A stretch of DNA of 64,000 bases from Paracoccus fistulariae (GCF_028553785.1 NZ_CP067136.1:868001-932000), one strand, 5' to 3'. Counted from the stretch's first letter, positions 35,090-45,312 are shown. A program made the numbers and translations. The notes: a model not told the origin generated them from the letters alone.

Positions 35090-35980
35090 TCAGTTGCCAG
35101 ACAGGGTCTTCGCGACTTCTGCGGCGAAGTCTTCTTCTTTCTTCTCAATGCCTTCGCCGACAGCGACGCGGGCATAGCCGGTCACTTCAACGCCTGCATC
35201 CTTGGCCGCCTGAGCAACCGTGATGTCAGGGTTGATGACGAATTTCTGGTTCAGCAGCGTGACCTCTTCGAAGAACTTGCCCATGCGGCCTTCGATCATC
35301 TTTTCGATGACGGCCTCGGGCTTGCCCGATTCGCGGGCCTGCTCGGTCAGGACGGCCTTTTCACGCTCGACCAGCGAGGGGTCCAGATCGGCTTCCGACA
35401 GCGAGGCCGGATTCGTCGCCGCGATATGCATCGCGATCTGACGACCGATTTCCTGCGCCTTGTCCTCGGGACCGTTCAGCGCGACCAGAACACCGATCTT
35501 GCCCATGCCTTCCGCGGCCGCATTGTGGACGTAGGAGACGATGGTATCGCCTTCCAGCACATGCAACCGACGCAGGGTCATGTTTTCGCCGATGCGGGCG
35601 ATGGCGTCGGTCAGAACGTCCTCGACCGGGCGGCCGTTCAGATGGGTCTGGCGCAGAACCTCGACATCTTCCTCGACGGTCAGGGCAACATCGGCAATGT
35701 CGCGGACCAGTTGCTGGAAGTCGGCGTTCTTGGCGACAAAATCGGTTTCCGAGTTCAGCTCGACCGCGACGCCCTTGCCGTTATTGACCGACACGCCGAC
35801 CAGACCTTCTGCGGCAACGCGGCCGGATTTCTTGGCGGCTTTAGCCAGGCCCTTGGTGCGCAGCCAGTCGACGGCGGCCTGCATGTCGCCATCGTTTTCG
35901 GTCAGCGCCTTCTTGGCGTCCATCATACCTGCGCCGGTGCTTTCGCGCAGCTCTTTCACCATAGCGGCGGTGATAGCCAT
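35090..35980 (-). CDS. tsf: translation elongation factor Ts
   Basis: A 296-residue EF-Ts, the nucleotide exchange factor for EF-Tu. The N-terminal UBA-like domain reads [21 protein letters not shown], and the EF-Tu contact motif TDFVAKN is at about 79-85. AAGGAG precedes the ATG. Second gene of the rpsB-tsf operon, with an intercistronic hairpin before it and a strong terminator after it. Confidence 0.97.
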   Translation of the reverse strand: MAITAAMVKELRESTGAGMMDAKKALTENDGDMQAAVDWLRTKGLAKAAKKSGRVAAEGLVGVSVNNGKGVAVELNSETDFVAKNADFQQLVRDIADVALTVEEDVEVLRQTHLNGRPVEDVLTDAIARIGENMTLRRLHVLEGDTIVSYVHNAAAEGMGKIGVLVALNGPEDKAQEIGRQIAMHIAATNPASLSEADLDPSLVEREKAVLTEQARESGKPEAVIEKMIEGRMGKFFEEVTLLNQKFVINPDITVAQAAKDAGVEVTGYARVAVGEGIEKKEEDFAAEVAKTLSGN

Positions 35981-36002
35981 GACTCGTCTCCTTGTTTCAA
36001 CG

Positions 36003-36030
36003 CGTCAGGCGGGGATATCCCCGCCTGACG
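36003..36030 (-). terminator. hairpin in the rpsB-tsf gap
   Basis: A perfect 12-pair stem, CGTCAGGCGGGG with complement, and a 4-base ATAT loop. No U run follows on the minus strand, so it is more likely a partial attenuator or RNA-processing site that sets S2 and EF-Ts levels than a full terminator. Confidence 0.5.
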
Positions 36031-36064
36031 ACAATACGGTAAAATTCCGTGGCCGCGCGCCCGA

Positions 36065-36862
36065 TCAGGCGTCGGCGGTCGACTGCTCTTCGGCTGCGAC
36101 TTCGGCTTCGCCTTCGTCCAGCAGCTCTTCCGGCGATTCGGCCAGAGCGCCGACGTCGACACCGGCAGCGCCCATCTGGGCCGACATGCCGTCCAGCGCG
36201 GCGCGGCTGGCCAGATCGCAATACAGCGCGATGGCGCGGGCAGCGTCGTCATTGCCCGGAATGATGTAATCCACGCCTTCGGGCGAGGCGTTGCTGTCAA
36301 CCACGGCCACGACCGGGATGCCCAGCTTCTTGGCTTCGGCGATTGCCAGATCTTCCTTGTTCACGTCGATGACGAACAGCAGGTCCGGCAGACCGCCCAT
36401 TTCGCGGATCCCGCCCAGCGAGGCCTGCAGTTTCGCCTGCTCGCGCTCAAGACCCAGACGTTCTTTCTTGGTCATGCCTTCGGCGCCGCCAGCCATGGTT
36501 TCGTCAATCGCCTTCAGGCGGTTGATCGACTGCGACACGGTTTTCCAGTTGGTCAGCGTACCACCCAGCCAGCGGTGGTTCATGTAGAACTGAGCCGACT
36601 TCTCGGCGGCTTCCGCGACCGGCTTCTGCGCCTGACGCTTGGTGCCGACGAACAGAACGCGGCCACCCTTGGCAACGGTGTCACGAACGACCTGCAGCGC
36701 GGCGTCCAGCATCTGCACGGTCTGCGTCAGATCCATGATGTGGATGCCGTTGCGATCGCCATAGATGAACTCGGCCATGCGCGGGTTCCAGCGCTGAGTC
36801 TGGTGACCATAGTGAACGCCAGCTTCCAACAGCTGACGCAGAGTGAATTCGGGAAGCGCCAT
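36065..36862 (-). CDS. rpsB: 30S ribosomal protein S2
   Basis: A 265-residue S2 with the family segments [19 protein letters not shown] near the N-terminus, [10 protein letters not shown] (about 95-104) and [27 protein letters not shown] (about 182-208). The C-terminus carries an acidic, non-conserved tail common in alphaproteobacteria. I prefer the ATG at 36862 because AAAGGAA lies about 8 bases before it; an ATG two codons upstream (36868) touches that site. First gene of rpsB-tsf, with a good promoter about 110 bases upstream and a long leader that may allow S2 autoregulation. Confidence 0.96.
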   Translation of the reverse strand: MALPEFTLRQLLEAGVHYGHQTQRWNPRMAEFIYGDRNGIHIMDLTQTVQMLDAALQVVRDTVAKGGRVLFVGTKRQAQKPVAEAAEKSAQFYMNHRWLGGTLTNWKTVSQSINRLKAIDETMAGGAEGMTKKERLGLEREQAKLQASLGGIREMGGLPDLLFVIDVNKEDLAIAEAKKLGIPVVAVVDSNASPEGVDYIIPGNDDAARAIALYCDLASRAALDGMSAQMGAAGVDVGALAESPEELLDEGEAEVAAEEQSTADA

Positions 36863-36978
36863 ATCCATTTCCTTTCCGGTTTGCGCCTGAGCAGAAGTCT
36901 TGAAGGCAATGCCTCAACCGGTGGACCGTTCACGGATGTCTCCCGCGGCGGCCCTCTTCTGCCTGTGAAGTGAGCGGG

Positions 36979-37007
36979 CAAATAGGCCTGATCGCGCAGA
37001 AATGCAA
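36979..37007 (-). promoter_or_regulatory. promoter of rpsB-tsf
   Basis: Minus-strand TTGCAT (37007-37002) and TATTTG (36984-36979) with a 17-base spacer. The leader to rpsB would be about 110 bases and contains several GC-rich inverted segments. Confidence 0.6.
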
Positions 37008-37108
37008 GGGGCAGCGCGACGGTTATGGCGCGAAAATCACATTCCGCACACCAAAACCTGACGAAACCGCCAATTGTCAGGAATCGCAAGCGGCCCCATT
37101 CTTGAAGG

Positions 37109-37810
37109 ATGAGTGCAGGCAGGCAGACATATCCCACCTCGGTCGCCGGAAAACATCCGTTTTCCTTTGGGCGCGATTATGACTTTCACGAACTTCTGGC
37201 CGATGGGATCGTCCATGGAATCGGCGTGGTGTTCGCCCTTGTCGGCGGCACCGCGCTGATCTTCTATGCAAGCGTTTACGCGGGCCGGCCAGAGCAACTC
37301 GCCGTCTGGATCTACAGCATCGGGCTGATCGCGTCGCTGGCGATTTCCTTCACCTATAACATGCTGCCCCATTCGCGGCTGAAATGGTATTTCCGGCGGC
37401 TGGATCACTCGGCCATCTTCATCCTGATCGCGGCCACCTATACACCTTTCCTGCTGCGCGGCACTGACGACAGCTGGCTTATGGGGCTGCTGGTGATGAT
37501 CTGGGTCATGGCCGCATTTGGCATTGCCATCAAATGCCTGTTTCCGGGCCGCTACGACCGGCTGGCGATTCTGCTGTATCTGCTGATGGGGTGGAGCGGC
37601 GTGGTCACCTTCAAATCGCTGTCGACCGTATTGCCGCCGACAACGATGATGCTGATCGTGCTGGGCGGGCTGATCTATTCGACCGGGGTGATCTTCCACG
37701 TCTGGGAAAAACTGCGCTTTCAGAACGCGATCTGGCATACCTTCGTGGTCGTGGCCGCTGTCGTGCATTATTCTGCGGTGCTCAGCGCCTTCCGCCAGCT
37801 TTCGCCCTAG
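37109..37810 (+). CDS. hemolysin III family (UPF0073/PAQR) membrane protein
   Basis: A 233-residue seven-helix membrane protein of the hemolysin III/YqfA family, related to progesterone-adiponectin receptors. Conserved histidine segments thought to bind a metal are visible: ADGIVHGIG near residue 33, RRLDHSAIFILIAATYTP near 100 and IWHTFVVVAAVVHY near 214. Despite the name, a hemolytic role is not established. It is divergent from rpsB and starts in the 240-base gap containing that operon's promoter. Confidence 0.88.
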   Translation: MSAGRQTYPTSVAGKHPFSFGRDYDFHELLADGIVHGIGVVFALVGGTALIFYASVYAGRPEQLAVWIYSIGLIASLAISFTYNMLPHSRLKWYFRRLDHSAIFILIAATYTPFLLRGTDDSWLMGLLVMIWVMAAFGIAIKCLFPGRYDRLAILLYLLMGWSGVVTFKSLSTVLPPTTMMLIVLGGLIYSTGVIFHVWEKLRFQNAIWHTFVVVAAVVHYSAVLSAFRQLSP

Positions 37811-37955
37811 GGATCGGCCCAAACGGGTTTTGCGCCTTGGGTTTTATTTCCGATAGCGTTAACATGTCGCAGATCGACCGCTGCGCATCGCAGGACCTTG
37901 CATCGCGGCGGGCTTCGCCCCAGTCTGCAACCAGCAACCGTTAAAAGGTGCCACG

Positions 37956-38600
37956 ATGACCCCTGAACTTCAGTCCCAGAAGACCCGCGAACTTTGCAAT
38001 CTTGCCCCGGTCGTCCCGGTGATCGTGATCAAGGATGTCGCAAGGGCCGAAGGGCTTGCCACTGCGCTGGTCAGCGGCGGCTTGCCCGTGCTGGAGGTGA
38101 CGCTGCGATCCGATGCGGCGCTGGATGCGATCCGCGCCATGTCCTCGGTTCAGGGCGGGCATGTCGGCGCGGGGACGGTGCTGACGCCGGATGATGCCAA
38201 GCGGGCCAAGGATGCAGGCGCGAAATTCGCCGTCTCTCCGGGCCTGACGGACCGCCTGATCCAGGCCTGTTCCGATCTGGAACTGCCGCTGCTGCCCGGC
38301 GCCGTCACCGCGTCCGAGGTGATGCGCGCCGCCGATGCCGGCTATGACATGCTGAAATTCTTTCCGGCCGAGGCCGTGGGCGGCGCGCCCGCGCTGAAAT
38401 CGCTGGCCGGTCCCCTGCCCCGTATCAGCTTCTGCCCGACGGGCGGCGTCTCGCCGGACAACGCCCGCGACTACCTGTCGCTGCCGAATGTCGTCTGCGT
38501 TGGCGGCAGCTGGGTCGCGACCGATGCCGATGTGACCGCCGAAAACTGGTCCGCCATCGAGGCGCGCGCCCGGACTGCGGCGACCCTGCGACAGAGGTAA
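37956..38600 (+). CDS. eda: KDPG/KHG aldolase
   Basis: A 214-residue class-I aldolase of the Entner-Doudoroff pathway that splits 2-keto-3-deoxy-6-phosphogluconate to pyruvate and glyceraldehyde 3-phosphate. The catalytic Glu is in VLEVTLRS, the Schiff-base Lys in DMLKFFPAE (about residue 130) and the phosphate site in CPTGGVSPDN. AAAGGTG precedes the ATG. The usual partner edd is not in the window. An MFS gene follows 6 bases after the stop. Confidence 0.94.
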   Translation: MTPELQSQKTRELCNLAPVVPVIVIKDVARAEGLATALVSGGLPVLEVTLRSDAALDAIRAMSSVQGGHVGAGTVLTPDDAKRAKDAGAKFAVSPGLTDRLIQACSDLELPLLPGAVTASEVMRAADAGYDMLKFFPAEAVGGAPALKSLAGPLPRISFCPTGGVSPDNARDYLSLPNVVCVGGSWVATDADVTAENWSAIEARARTAATLRQR

Positions 38601-38606
38601 CAGAAC

Positions 38607-39821
38607 ATGACCGCCCAGATAAGCCGCGCCCGCCGGAACGTGATCGTTCTTTTCGCAGCGCAGGCGATTCTGGGCGCCCAGATGCCGATGATCTTTGTCG
38701 TCGGCGCCCTTGCGGGCAAGATCCTGTCGCCCAATCCCTGCATGGTGACCCTGCCGCTGTCGATGATCATTCTGGGCACGGCGCTTAGCGCCCGCCCGCT
38801 GGCCCGTTTCATGCAAAATCACGGTCGCCGGGCCGGGTTTCTTCTGGCGGTCGCGGCGGGCAGTATCGGCGCGATGATCTCGGCAGGCGCGATCTGGATC
38901 GGGTCGTTCTGGCTGTTCATGGCCGGATCGCTGCTGACCGGGGTTTATATGTCGGCGCAGGGGTTCTATCGCTTTGCCGCGACCGACACCGCGCCGCAGG
39001 ATTTCGCGCCAAAGGCGATCAGCTGGGTCATGGTCGGCGGGCTGTTTGCCGCGGTGATTGGCCCGGCCCTGGTGCGTTATACCGATGGCATGACCGCCGT
39101 GCCGTTTCTGGCAACCTATCTGGCGATCCTGGCGCTGAATCTGACCGGACCGTTCCTTTTTGCCTTTCTGGACATTCCAAAGCCAAAGCCCAGCGATGCC
39201 GATGCCGATACGGGCCGCAGCATCGGCCAGCTTCTGGCGGTGCCGCGCATCCGTGTGGCGATGATCTGCGGCACGGTGTCCTATGCGCTGATGAACCTGA
39301 TGATGACCTCGACATCGCTGGCCGTCACGGGCTGCGGTTTCGACCAGAAGGACGCGGCGAATATCATCAGCCTGCATGCACTGTCGATGTTCGCGCCCAG
39401 CTTTTTCACCGGCACGCTGATCACCCGCTACGGGTCGCAGCGAATCGTGGCCATCGGCATGGCGATCCTGACGCTGTCGGGGCTGATCGCGCTGGCGGGG
39501 GTCGAGCTGGCGAATTTCTATATCGCGCTGATGCTTCTGGGTCTGGGCTGGAATTTTGGCTATATCGGGGCCACCGCTATGCTGACCGCCTCATTCACCC
39601 CGGCAGAGCGTGGCCGCGTTCAGGGGATCAATGATGCGGTCGTCTTTGGCGGTGTTTTCCTTGCCTCACTATCCTCGGGCGCGCTGATGAATTGCGCGGG
39701 AGGCACGGCGCAGCAGGGCTGGAACGCAGTCACGCTGACGATGCTGCCCTTCCTGCTGCTGGCGGCGGCCTCGCTGATCTGGCTGGTCCGGCAGGAACGC
39801 AGGCAACCGGCCCTTGGCTGA
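38607..39821 (+). CDS. MFS transporter
   Basis: A 404-residue 12-helix major facilitator. Helix 1 and 2 are clear (VIVLFAAQAILGAQMPMIFVVGAL and LPLSMIILGTAL), with a RFMQNHGRRAGF loop between helices 2 and 3 and GLGWNFGYIGATAMLTASF in the second half. The substrate is unknown. It starts 6 bases after eda, so it is probably cotranscribed with it, suggesting but not showing a link with sugar-acid metabolism. It ends 3 bases before the convergent xseA stop. Confidence 0.85.
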   Translation: MTAQISRARRNVIVLFAAQAILGAQMPMIFVVGALAGKILSPNPCMVTLPLSMIILGTALSARPLARFMQNHGRRAGFLLAVAAGSIGAMISAGAIWIGSFWLFMAGSLLTGVYMSAQGFYRFAATDTAPQDFAPKAISWVMVGGLFAAVIGPALVRYTDGMTAVPFLATYLAILALNLTGPFLFAFLDIPKPKPSDADADTGRSIGQLLAVPRIRVAMICGTVSYALMNLMMTSTSLAVTGCGFDQKDAANIISLHALSMFAPSFFTGTLITRYGSQRIVAIGMAILTLSGLIALAGVELANFYIALMLLGLGWNFGYIGATAMLTASFTPAERGRVQGINDAVVFGGVFLASLSSGALMNCAGGTAQQGWNAVTLTMLPFLLLAAASLIWLVRQERRQPALG

Positions 39822-39824
39822 CAG

Positions 39825-41387
39825 CTAGAACAGGTCTTTCTGCTCGGGCGCGGGCGGAGCGGATTTGCGCGCCGGTTTGGGCGGCGCCCCGTCAGGCCTG
39901 GCCGATACCGTGCCATCGGCGAATTGCAGTTCGATCTGCGGAACCTGCCGCGCCGCATTGGCCGTGGTCAGAACCCCATCCGGCCCGCGAACCACCGCAA
40001 ATCCCCGTTCCAAGGTCTCGTGATAGCCCAGCGTCTGCCGCATCCGGTCCAGCCGCAGCAGCGCATCGCGGCGCTGGTGGATGGCCCGCTTTCCTGCGAG
40101 ATCAAGCCGTTGCGAGGCCTGCTGCAGCCGGTCGCCCTGCGTGACGATCGCCCGCCGCGTGGTCGCCACCATCCGCGCCAGAGAGGATTCCAGCCGCTGC
40201 TGCAGGCTGTGCAGACGGTCTTGCCGACGCTCTGCCCGGCGCTGGATCGCCCCGCCCAGCCGCGTATCCAACCGCTCCAGCCCATGCCGCTTGCGATCCG
40301 TGAATTGCCGCAGGATCGCCACCGGCATCGGATGCGAGGCCAGTTCTTGCCGCCGGATGCGGACCAGACCGCGCAAGGCGGGCTCCAGCCGACCGGCCCA
40401 CAGGTCGAATCGCTGCCGCGCGCCTTCGGTCAGCGCCGCAGGGCGCCCCATGGCACGGGACAGATCGCGCAAACGCTGGCGCGGACGCTCAATCCGCATG
40501 GCCGCCGCACGGCCGATCCGGGCCTGCGTTTCCGCCAGACGCGCAGCCAGTTCCGCCCGCACCGGCACCGCCATTTCGGCAGCTGCGGTGGGCGTCGGAG
40601 CCCGGCGATCCGCAGCATAGTCAATCAGCGTGGTGTCGGTTTCATGCCCCACGGCCGAGATCAGCGGGATCCGGCTGGCCGCCGCCGCCCGCACCACGGC
40701 CTCGTCATTGAAGCTCCACAGATCCTCAAGACTGCCACCGCCGCGCGCCACGATCAGCAAATCTGGGCGCGGGACCGGCCCATCCGGCGGCAGGGCATTG
40801 AACCCCTCGATCGCTGCCGCGACCTGCGGCGCGCTGGCCTCACCCTGCACGGCCACCGGCCAGATCAGCACGCGGGTCGGAAAACGGTCGCGCAGACGGT
40901 GCAGGATATCGCGGATCACCGCGCCCGAGGGCGAGGTCACCACCCCGATCATCCGCGGCAGGAAGGGCAAAGGCCGCTTGCGCTCCTGATCGAACAACCC
41001 TTCGGCCGCCAGCGCCTTGCGCCGCTTTTCCAGCATCGCCATCAGCGCGCCGGCGCCGGCAGGCTCGATCTGATCGACGATCAGCTGATAGCGGGACTGG
41101 CCGGGAAAGGTGGTCATACGACCCGTCGCGATCACCTCCATCCCCTCTTCCGGACGCTGGATCAGCCGCGCGGCCTGCCCCTTCCAGGTCACTGCCGCCA
41201 GAACCGAACGGTCGTCCTTCAGATCGAAATACAGATGCCCCGAGGATGGCCGCGACACCCGCCCGACCTCACCGCGCACCCGCACGCGCCCGAACTGATC
41301 CTCGATGCTGCGCTTCACCGCGCCCGACAGCTCGGATACCGTGAATTCATGGGCATTATTGCCCGGCGCGTCTTCCAACAGGTCCAT
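39825..41387 (-). CDS. xseA: exodeoxyribonuclease VII large subunit
   Basis: A 520-residue catalytic subunit of exonuclease VII, which degrades single-stranded DNA with XseB. It has an N-terminal OB fold (FTVSELSGAVKRSIEDQFG, about 14-32), the conserved catalytic core with IGVVTSPSGAVIRDI, RGGGSLEDLWSFNDE and SAVGHETDTTLIDYAADRRAPTPTAAAE, and a long coiled-coil arm (about 290-430). AAAGGGG lies 11 bases ahead of the ATG. It is divergent from purD. The xseB gene is not in the window. Confidence 0.95.
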   Translation of the reverse strand: MDLLEDAPGNNAHEFTVSELSGAVKRSIEDQFGRVRVRGEVGRVSRPSSGHLYFDLKDDRSVLAAVTWKGQAARLIQRPEEGMEVIATGRMTTFPGQSRYQLIVDQIEPAGAGALMAMLEKRRKALAAEGLFDQERKRPLPFLPRMIGVVTSPSGAVIRDILHRLRDRFPTRVLIWPVAVQGEASAPQVAAAIEGFNALPPDGPVPRPDLLIVARGGGSLEDLWSFNDEAVVRAAAASRIPLISAVGHETDTTLIDYAADRRAPTPTAAAEMAVPVRAELAARLAETQARIGRAAAMRIERPRQRLRDLSRAMGRPAALTEGARQRFDLWAGRLEPALRGLVRIRRQELASHPMPVAILRQFTDRKRHGLERLDTRLGGAIQRRAERRQDRLHSLQQRLESSLARMVATTRRAIVTQGDRLQQASQRLDLAGKRAIHQRRDALLRLDRMRQTLGYHETLERGFAVVRGPDGVLTTANAARQVPQIELQFADGTVSARPDGAPPKPARKSAPPAPEQKDLF

Positions 41388-41463
41388 GCGGCTTGTTCCC
41401 CTTTCGCGCGCAGACTAGAACGTGGCGACCGCAAGGAAAAGGGCGGCAAGCGAAAGGGCGATC

Positions 41464-42720
41464 ATGAATATCCTCATCCTCGGCGGCGGCGGGCGTGAAC
41501 ATGCGCTGGCCTGGGCCATCCGGCAAAACCCGAAATGCGACCGCCTGTTCGTCGCCCCCGGCAATGCGGGCATCGCAGCGGTCGCCGAATGCGCCAGGCT
41601 GAACCCGAACTCCCGCGCCGAGGTTCTTGAATTCGCACAGGAAAACGCAGTCGACTTCGTCATCGTCGGACCCGAGGCGCCGCTGGCGGCAGGTGTCTCG
41701 GATGCGCTGCGCGATGCCGGTTTCCTGACCTTCGGCCCCTCGCAGGCCGCCGCGCAACTGGAAGCCTCCAAGGCCTTCACCAAGGAAATCTGCGATGCCT
41801 GCGGCGCCCCGACCGCCGCCTGGGCGCGCTTCACCGACGCCGCATCCGCCCGCGATTATGTCACCCGGCAAGGCGCGCCCATCGTCGTCAAGGCTGACGG
41901 TCTGGCGGCAGGCAAAGGCGTCACCGTCGCCGACACCGTCGAGCAGGCCCATCAGGCCATCGAACTGATCTTCGACGGTGAATTCGGCGATACCTCGGTC
42001 GTGATCGAGGAATTCATGGCGGGGGAAGAAGCCAGTTTCTTCGTCCTCAGCGACGGCACGGACTGCCTGCCCGTCGGCACGGCCCAGGACCACAAACGCG
42101 TCGGCGATGGCGATACCGGCCCCAATACCGGCGGCATGGGCGCCTATAGCCCGGCCCCGATCATGACGCAGGCGATGCAGGATCAGGTGATGACCCGGAT
42201 CGTGCGCCCCACCATCGCCGAAATGGCACGCCGCGGCACGCCGTTTCAGGGCGTGCTCTATGTCGGTCTGATGATCAGGGACGGACAGGCCCGGCTGGTC
42301 GAATATAACGTCCGCTTCGGCGATCCCGAATGTCAGGTGCTGATGATCCGGCTGGGCGCACAGGCACTGGACCTGCTGCTGGCCTGCGCCGAATCCCGCT
42401 TGGGCGACGCACAGGTCACCTGGGCCGATGACCATGCGATGACCGTGGTTCTGGCCGCCGACGGCTATCCCGGAAGCTATGAAAAAGACACGCAGATCAA
42501 AGGGCTGAACGACATTCCTGAAGACAGCTTCAACACTGTTTTCCACGCCGGCACCGATCTGAAAGACGGCCTTACCGTCGCGACAGGCGGCCGTGTTCTG
42601 GCCTGCACCGGACGCGGTCAGACGCTGCAACAGGCCCGTGATCGTGCCTATGCGCTGGTCGAGGCCATCGACTGGCCACAGGGATTTTATCGCCGCGATA
42701 TCGGCTGGCGCGCCCTCTGA
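41464..42720 (+). CDS. purD: phosphoribosylamine-glycine ligase
   Basis: A 418-residue ATP-grasp enzyme of purine synthesis (GAR synthetase). The N-terminus MNILILGGGGREHALAWA is diagnostic, followed by FGPSQAAAQLEASKAFTKE, the ATP-grasp GLAAGKGVTVA loop, and GGMGAYSPAP and EYNVRFGDPECQ. I start at the ATG at 41464, preceded by GAAAGGG, giving the normal length; an upstream frame to 41422 adds a non-conserved stretch. A terminator follows. Confidence 0.96.
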   Translation: MNILILGGGGREHALAWAIRQNPKCDRLFVAPGNAGIAAVAECARLNPNSRAEVLEFAQENAVDFVIVGPEAPLAAGVSDALRDAGFLTFGPSQAAAQLEASKAFTKEICDACGAPTAAWARFTDAASARDYVTRQGAPIVVKADGLAAGKGVTVADTVEQAHQAIELIFDGEFGDTSVVIEEFMAGEEASFFVLSDGTDCLPVGTAQDHKRVGDGDTGPNTGGMGAYSPAPIMTQAMQDQVMTRIVRPTIAEMARRGTPFQGVLYVGLMIRDGQARLVEYNVRFGDPECQVLMIRLGAQALDLLLACAESRLGDAQVTWADDHAMTVVLAADGYPGSYEKDTQIKGLNDIPEDSFNTVFHAGTDLKDGLTVATGGRVLACTGRGQTLQQARDRAYALVEAIDWPQGFYRRDIGWRAL

Positions 42721-42727
42721 CGTAAAA

Positions 42728-42760
42728 GACCGGCGCCATCCCTGCGCCGGTCCCCTTTCT
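42728..42760 (+). terminator. rho-independent terminator of purD
   Basis: GACCGGCGC, a 7-base loop and its complement, followed by CCCTTTCTTC on the plus strand, 7 bases after the purD stop. Confidence 0.7.
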
Positions 42761-42816
42761 TCTTTGCCGAAATATCCCCGCCGGAGGCATCCGACAGGGC
42801 CACAGGCATCTCCACC

Positions 42817-43833
42817 TCAGGTGGAATACAACCCCTCGTAAATCGGCAGCAGATTATCGGTTTCAAACAGCGAACTGACCGAGGTGCCGTTCCAGATGTT
42901 CAGAATCGCCTGCGTGAACATCGGCGCGGTCGGCACGATGCGGATATTCGGGGCATTCTTCACCGCCTCGGTCGGCTGGATCGAATCCGTGATCACCAGC
43001 GATTTCATCACCGAATTGGTCACCCGCTCCACCGCCGGGCCCGACAGGACGCCATGGGTGATATAGGCGTGAACTTCGGTCGCGCCCTGATCGGTCAGCA
43101 CCTGCGCCGCCTTGACCAGCGTGCCGGCCGTGTCGCAGATATCGTCAACGATGATACAGGCCTTGCCCGCGACATCGCCGATCACGGTCATCTCGGCCAC
43201 CTCGCCCGCCTTCTCGCGGCGCTTGTCCACGATGGCCAGGGGCGCCCCGATCCGCTGCGCCAGCTCGCGCGCACGCGCCACGCCGCCGACATCTGGCGAA
43301 ATCACCATCAGATCATCCATGCGACCCTTGAAGTGATGCTGCACATCCAGCGCAAAGATCGGCGCGGCATAAAGGTTATCCACCGGGATATCGAAAAATC
43401 CCTGAATCTGCGCCGCATGCAGATCCATGGTCAGCACCCGGTCGACACCGGCCTCGGTCAGCAGATTGGCGACCAGCTTGGCGCTGATCGGGGTGCGGGC
43501 CTTGGCGCGGCGATCCTGCCGGGCATAGCCGAAATAGGGGATCACGGCGGTGATGCGCGCGGCCGATGACCGTTTCAGCGCATCCGTCATGATCAGCAAT
43601 TCCATCAGATTGTCATTTGCCGGGTTCGAGGTCGACTGGATGATATACATATCCTCGCCGCGCACATTCTCGAAAACCTCGACAAAGATTTCCTGATCGT
43701 TGAAACGTTCGACGCGGGTTTCGCACAGGCCGACATTCATGCCGCGATGCATCGACATGCGACGGGCAATGGCAGCGGCAAGAGGTTGGTTGGCGTTACC
43801 GGCGATCAGCTTGGGTTCGGTCATGACGGGCAT
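42817..43833 (-). CDS. prs: ribose-phosphate pyrophosphokinase
   Basis: A 338-residue PRPP synthase that transfers pyrophosphate from ATP to ribose 5-phosphate. Family motifs: NDQEIFVEV near 45, YARQDRR in the flexible loop near 103, [20 protein letters not shown] (about 137-156) and the PRPP-binding [10 protein letters not shown] near 228. The first ATG (43833) has AAAGG 10 bases upstream; an internal ATG at 43824 is also possible. It supplies PRPP for the purine and histidine genes present in this window. Confidence 0.96.
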   Translation of the reverse strand: MPVMTEPKLIAGNANQPLAAAIARRMSMHRGMNVGLCETRVERFNDQEIFVEVFENVRGEDMYIIQSTSNPANDNLMELLIMTDALKRSSAARITAVIPYFGYARQDRRAKARTPISAKLVANLLTEAGVDRVLTMDLHAAQIQGFFDIPVDNLYAAPIFALDVQHHFKGRMDDLMVISPDVGGVARARELAQRIGAPLAIVDKRREKAGEVAEMTVIGDVAGKACIIVDDICDTAGTLVKAAQVLTDQGATEVHAYITHGVLSGPAVERVTNSVMKSLVITDSIQPTEAVKNAPNIRIVPTAPMFTQAILNIWNGTSVSSLFETDNLLPIYEGLYST

Positions 43834-43921
43834 GGATAACGGGCCTTTGGCAGGGATTCGTCAGATTGCAAAGCCATTAGCACCCGGCTAGCCTGCGGGC
43901 AAACCAAGAAGGACCGTCTTT

Positions 43922-44521
43922 ATGGCCAGTATCGACTACTACCTGGGCACGATCAGCCCCTATGTCTATCTCGCAGGCACCCGCCTGGAAGAGATTGCGG
44001 AAAAACACGGCGCGACGGTGACGTATAAGCCCTTGGATCTGCTGCAGCTTTTCGACCGCACCGGCGGCATCCGCCCGGCCGAGCGTCACCCCAGCCGAAA
44101 TGAATACCGCGCGCAGGAACTGCCGCGTTGGGCGGAATATCTGGACATGCCCTTCAACCAGAAACCGGCGCATTGGCCGGTGAATATGGCGCCCTCTTCC
44201 TATGCCATCATCGCCGCGCAGCAGGCGGGGGGCGGCGATCTGGGTGGGCTGGTCCACGGCTTTGCCAAGGCCGTCTGGGCGGATGAGCGCGATATCAGCG
44301 ACGATGCCGTGATCCGCGATCTGCTGGGGGCGCATGGTTTCGACCCCGATCTGGCCGACAAGGGCCTGTTCGTCGGCGCCGAAACCTATGGCCGCAACCT
44401 GGAAGAGGCGGTCGAGGCCGGGGCCTTCGGCGCGCCCTTCTATGTGGTGCGCGACAGCGGGCAGAGGTTCTGGGGTCAGGACCGGCTGGACTTCCTCGAC
44501 CGGCATCTGGCCACGTTGTGA
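43922..44521 (+). CDS. 2-hydroxychromene-2-carboxylate isomerase/DsbA-like protein
   Basis: A 199-residue thioredoxin-fold protein of the HCCA isomerase/glutathione S-transferase kappa group. The N-terminal IDYYLGTISPYVYLAGTRLEE places Ser12 where HCCA isomerases bind glutathione, and the C-terminal FGAPFYVVRDSGQRFWGQDRL is typical. HCCA isomerase works in naphthalene catabolism, but no such pathway is visible here, so a general GSH-linked isomerase or reductase role is as likely. Its stop overlaps the next gene in GTGA. Confidence 0.85.
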   Translation: MASIDYYLGTISPYVYLAGTRLEEIAEKHGATVTYKPLDLLQLFDRTGGIRPAERHPSRNEYRAQELPRWAEYLDMPFNQKPAHWPVNMAPSSYAIIAAQQAGGGDLGGLVHGFAKAVWADERDISDDAVIRDLLGAHGFDPDLADKGLFVGAETYGRNLEEAVEAGAFGAPFYVVRDSGQRFWGQDRLDFLDRHLATL

Positions 44522-45294
44522 GCGGCATCTATCAGCACCACTGGCAGGGCGATCCCGACCGCCCTGCCCTTGCGCTGCATTGCATGCTGGCCAGCGCGGG
44601 CTATTGGGGGCCGATCGCCAAGCGGCTGGATGGGCGGGTGGGTCTGAAGGCCTTCGACATGCCCGGCCACGGGCGTAGCGGCGACTGGACGCCGGACCCG
44701 GACGGGCCCGATTTCCACACCACGGTCACGCGCATCGCGGCCAGTTTCATCGACCGCCCGCTGGATCTGATCGGACACAGCATGGGCGCCACGGTGGCGC
44801 TGCGCATCGCGGTCGCCGCGCCCGATGCGATCCGCAGCCTGACCCTGATCGAGCCGGTTCTGTTCGCCGCGGCCCCCGACAGGCAGCAGGCGTCGCGCGA
44901 CACGCAGGTCGCCTCGCTTTACGAACAGGGCCGCGAGACCGAGGCCACACGCGCCTTCATCGACGCCTGGGGCGCACAGCCTTTCGACGACCTGCCGCCT
45001 CAGGCGCAGCATCAGATGCAGCGACGCATCGGGCTGGTGGCCAATAATGTGCCGCCCCTGTCCCATGACAGCGCGAATATCCTGCGCGATGGCGGGCTGG
45101 AGGCCATCGACGCACCGGTGATGCTGATTTCCGGCGAAAACTCTCCGCCAGTCATCCATGCCATTGCCGATGCGCTGGCGGGACGTCTGCCGGATGTGGG
45201 CCGCGCAACCGTGCCGGGCGCCGGGCATATGCTGCCCCTGACGCATGCGGATGAGGTCGCAGGCCTGATCGGTGTCAATCTGGACCGCGCCTGA
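44518..45294 (+). CDS. alpha/beta hydrolase
   Basis: A 258-residue alpha/beta hydrolase with oxyanion segment LALHCMLASAGYW, FDMPGHGRSG, nucleophile Ser in GHSMGA (about 81-86) and catalytic His in GAGHMLPLTHADE near 236. It begins with GTG overlapping the upstream isomerase stop by 4 bases, so the two are coupled and may act in one pathway. It resembles carboxyl-esterase and enol-lactone hydrolase-like proteins; the substrate is unknown. Confidence 0.82.
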   Translation: MSGIYQHHWQGDPDRPALALHCMLASAGYWGPIAKRLDGRVGLKAFDMPGHGRSGDWTPDPDGPDFHTTVTRIAASFIDRPLDLIGHSMGATVALRIAVAAPDAIRSLTLIEPVLFAAAPDRQQASRDTQVASLYEQGRETEATRAFIDAWGAQPFDDLPPQAQHQMQRRIGLVANNVPPLSHDSANILRDGGLEAIDAPVMLISGENSPPVIHAIADALAGRLPDVGRATVPGAGHMLPLTHADEVAGLIGVNLDRA

Positions 45295-45312
45295 GGGCGC
45301 GATCCGATCCGC

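Noticed and set aside
37109..37810. hemolysin as a virulence factor
   Set aside because: The family name is historical; this is a PAQR-type membrane protein common in harmless bacteria.
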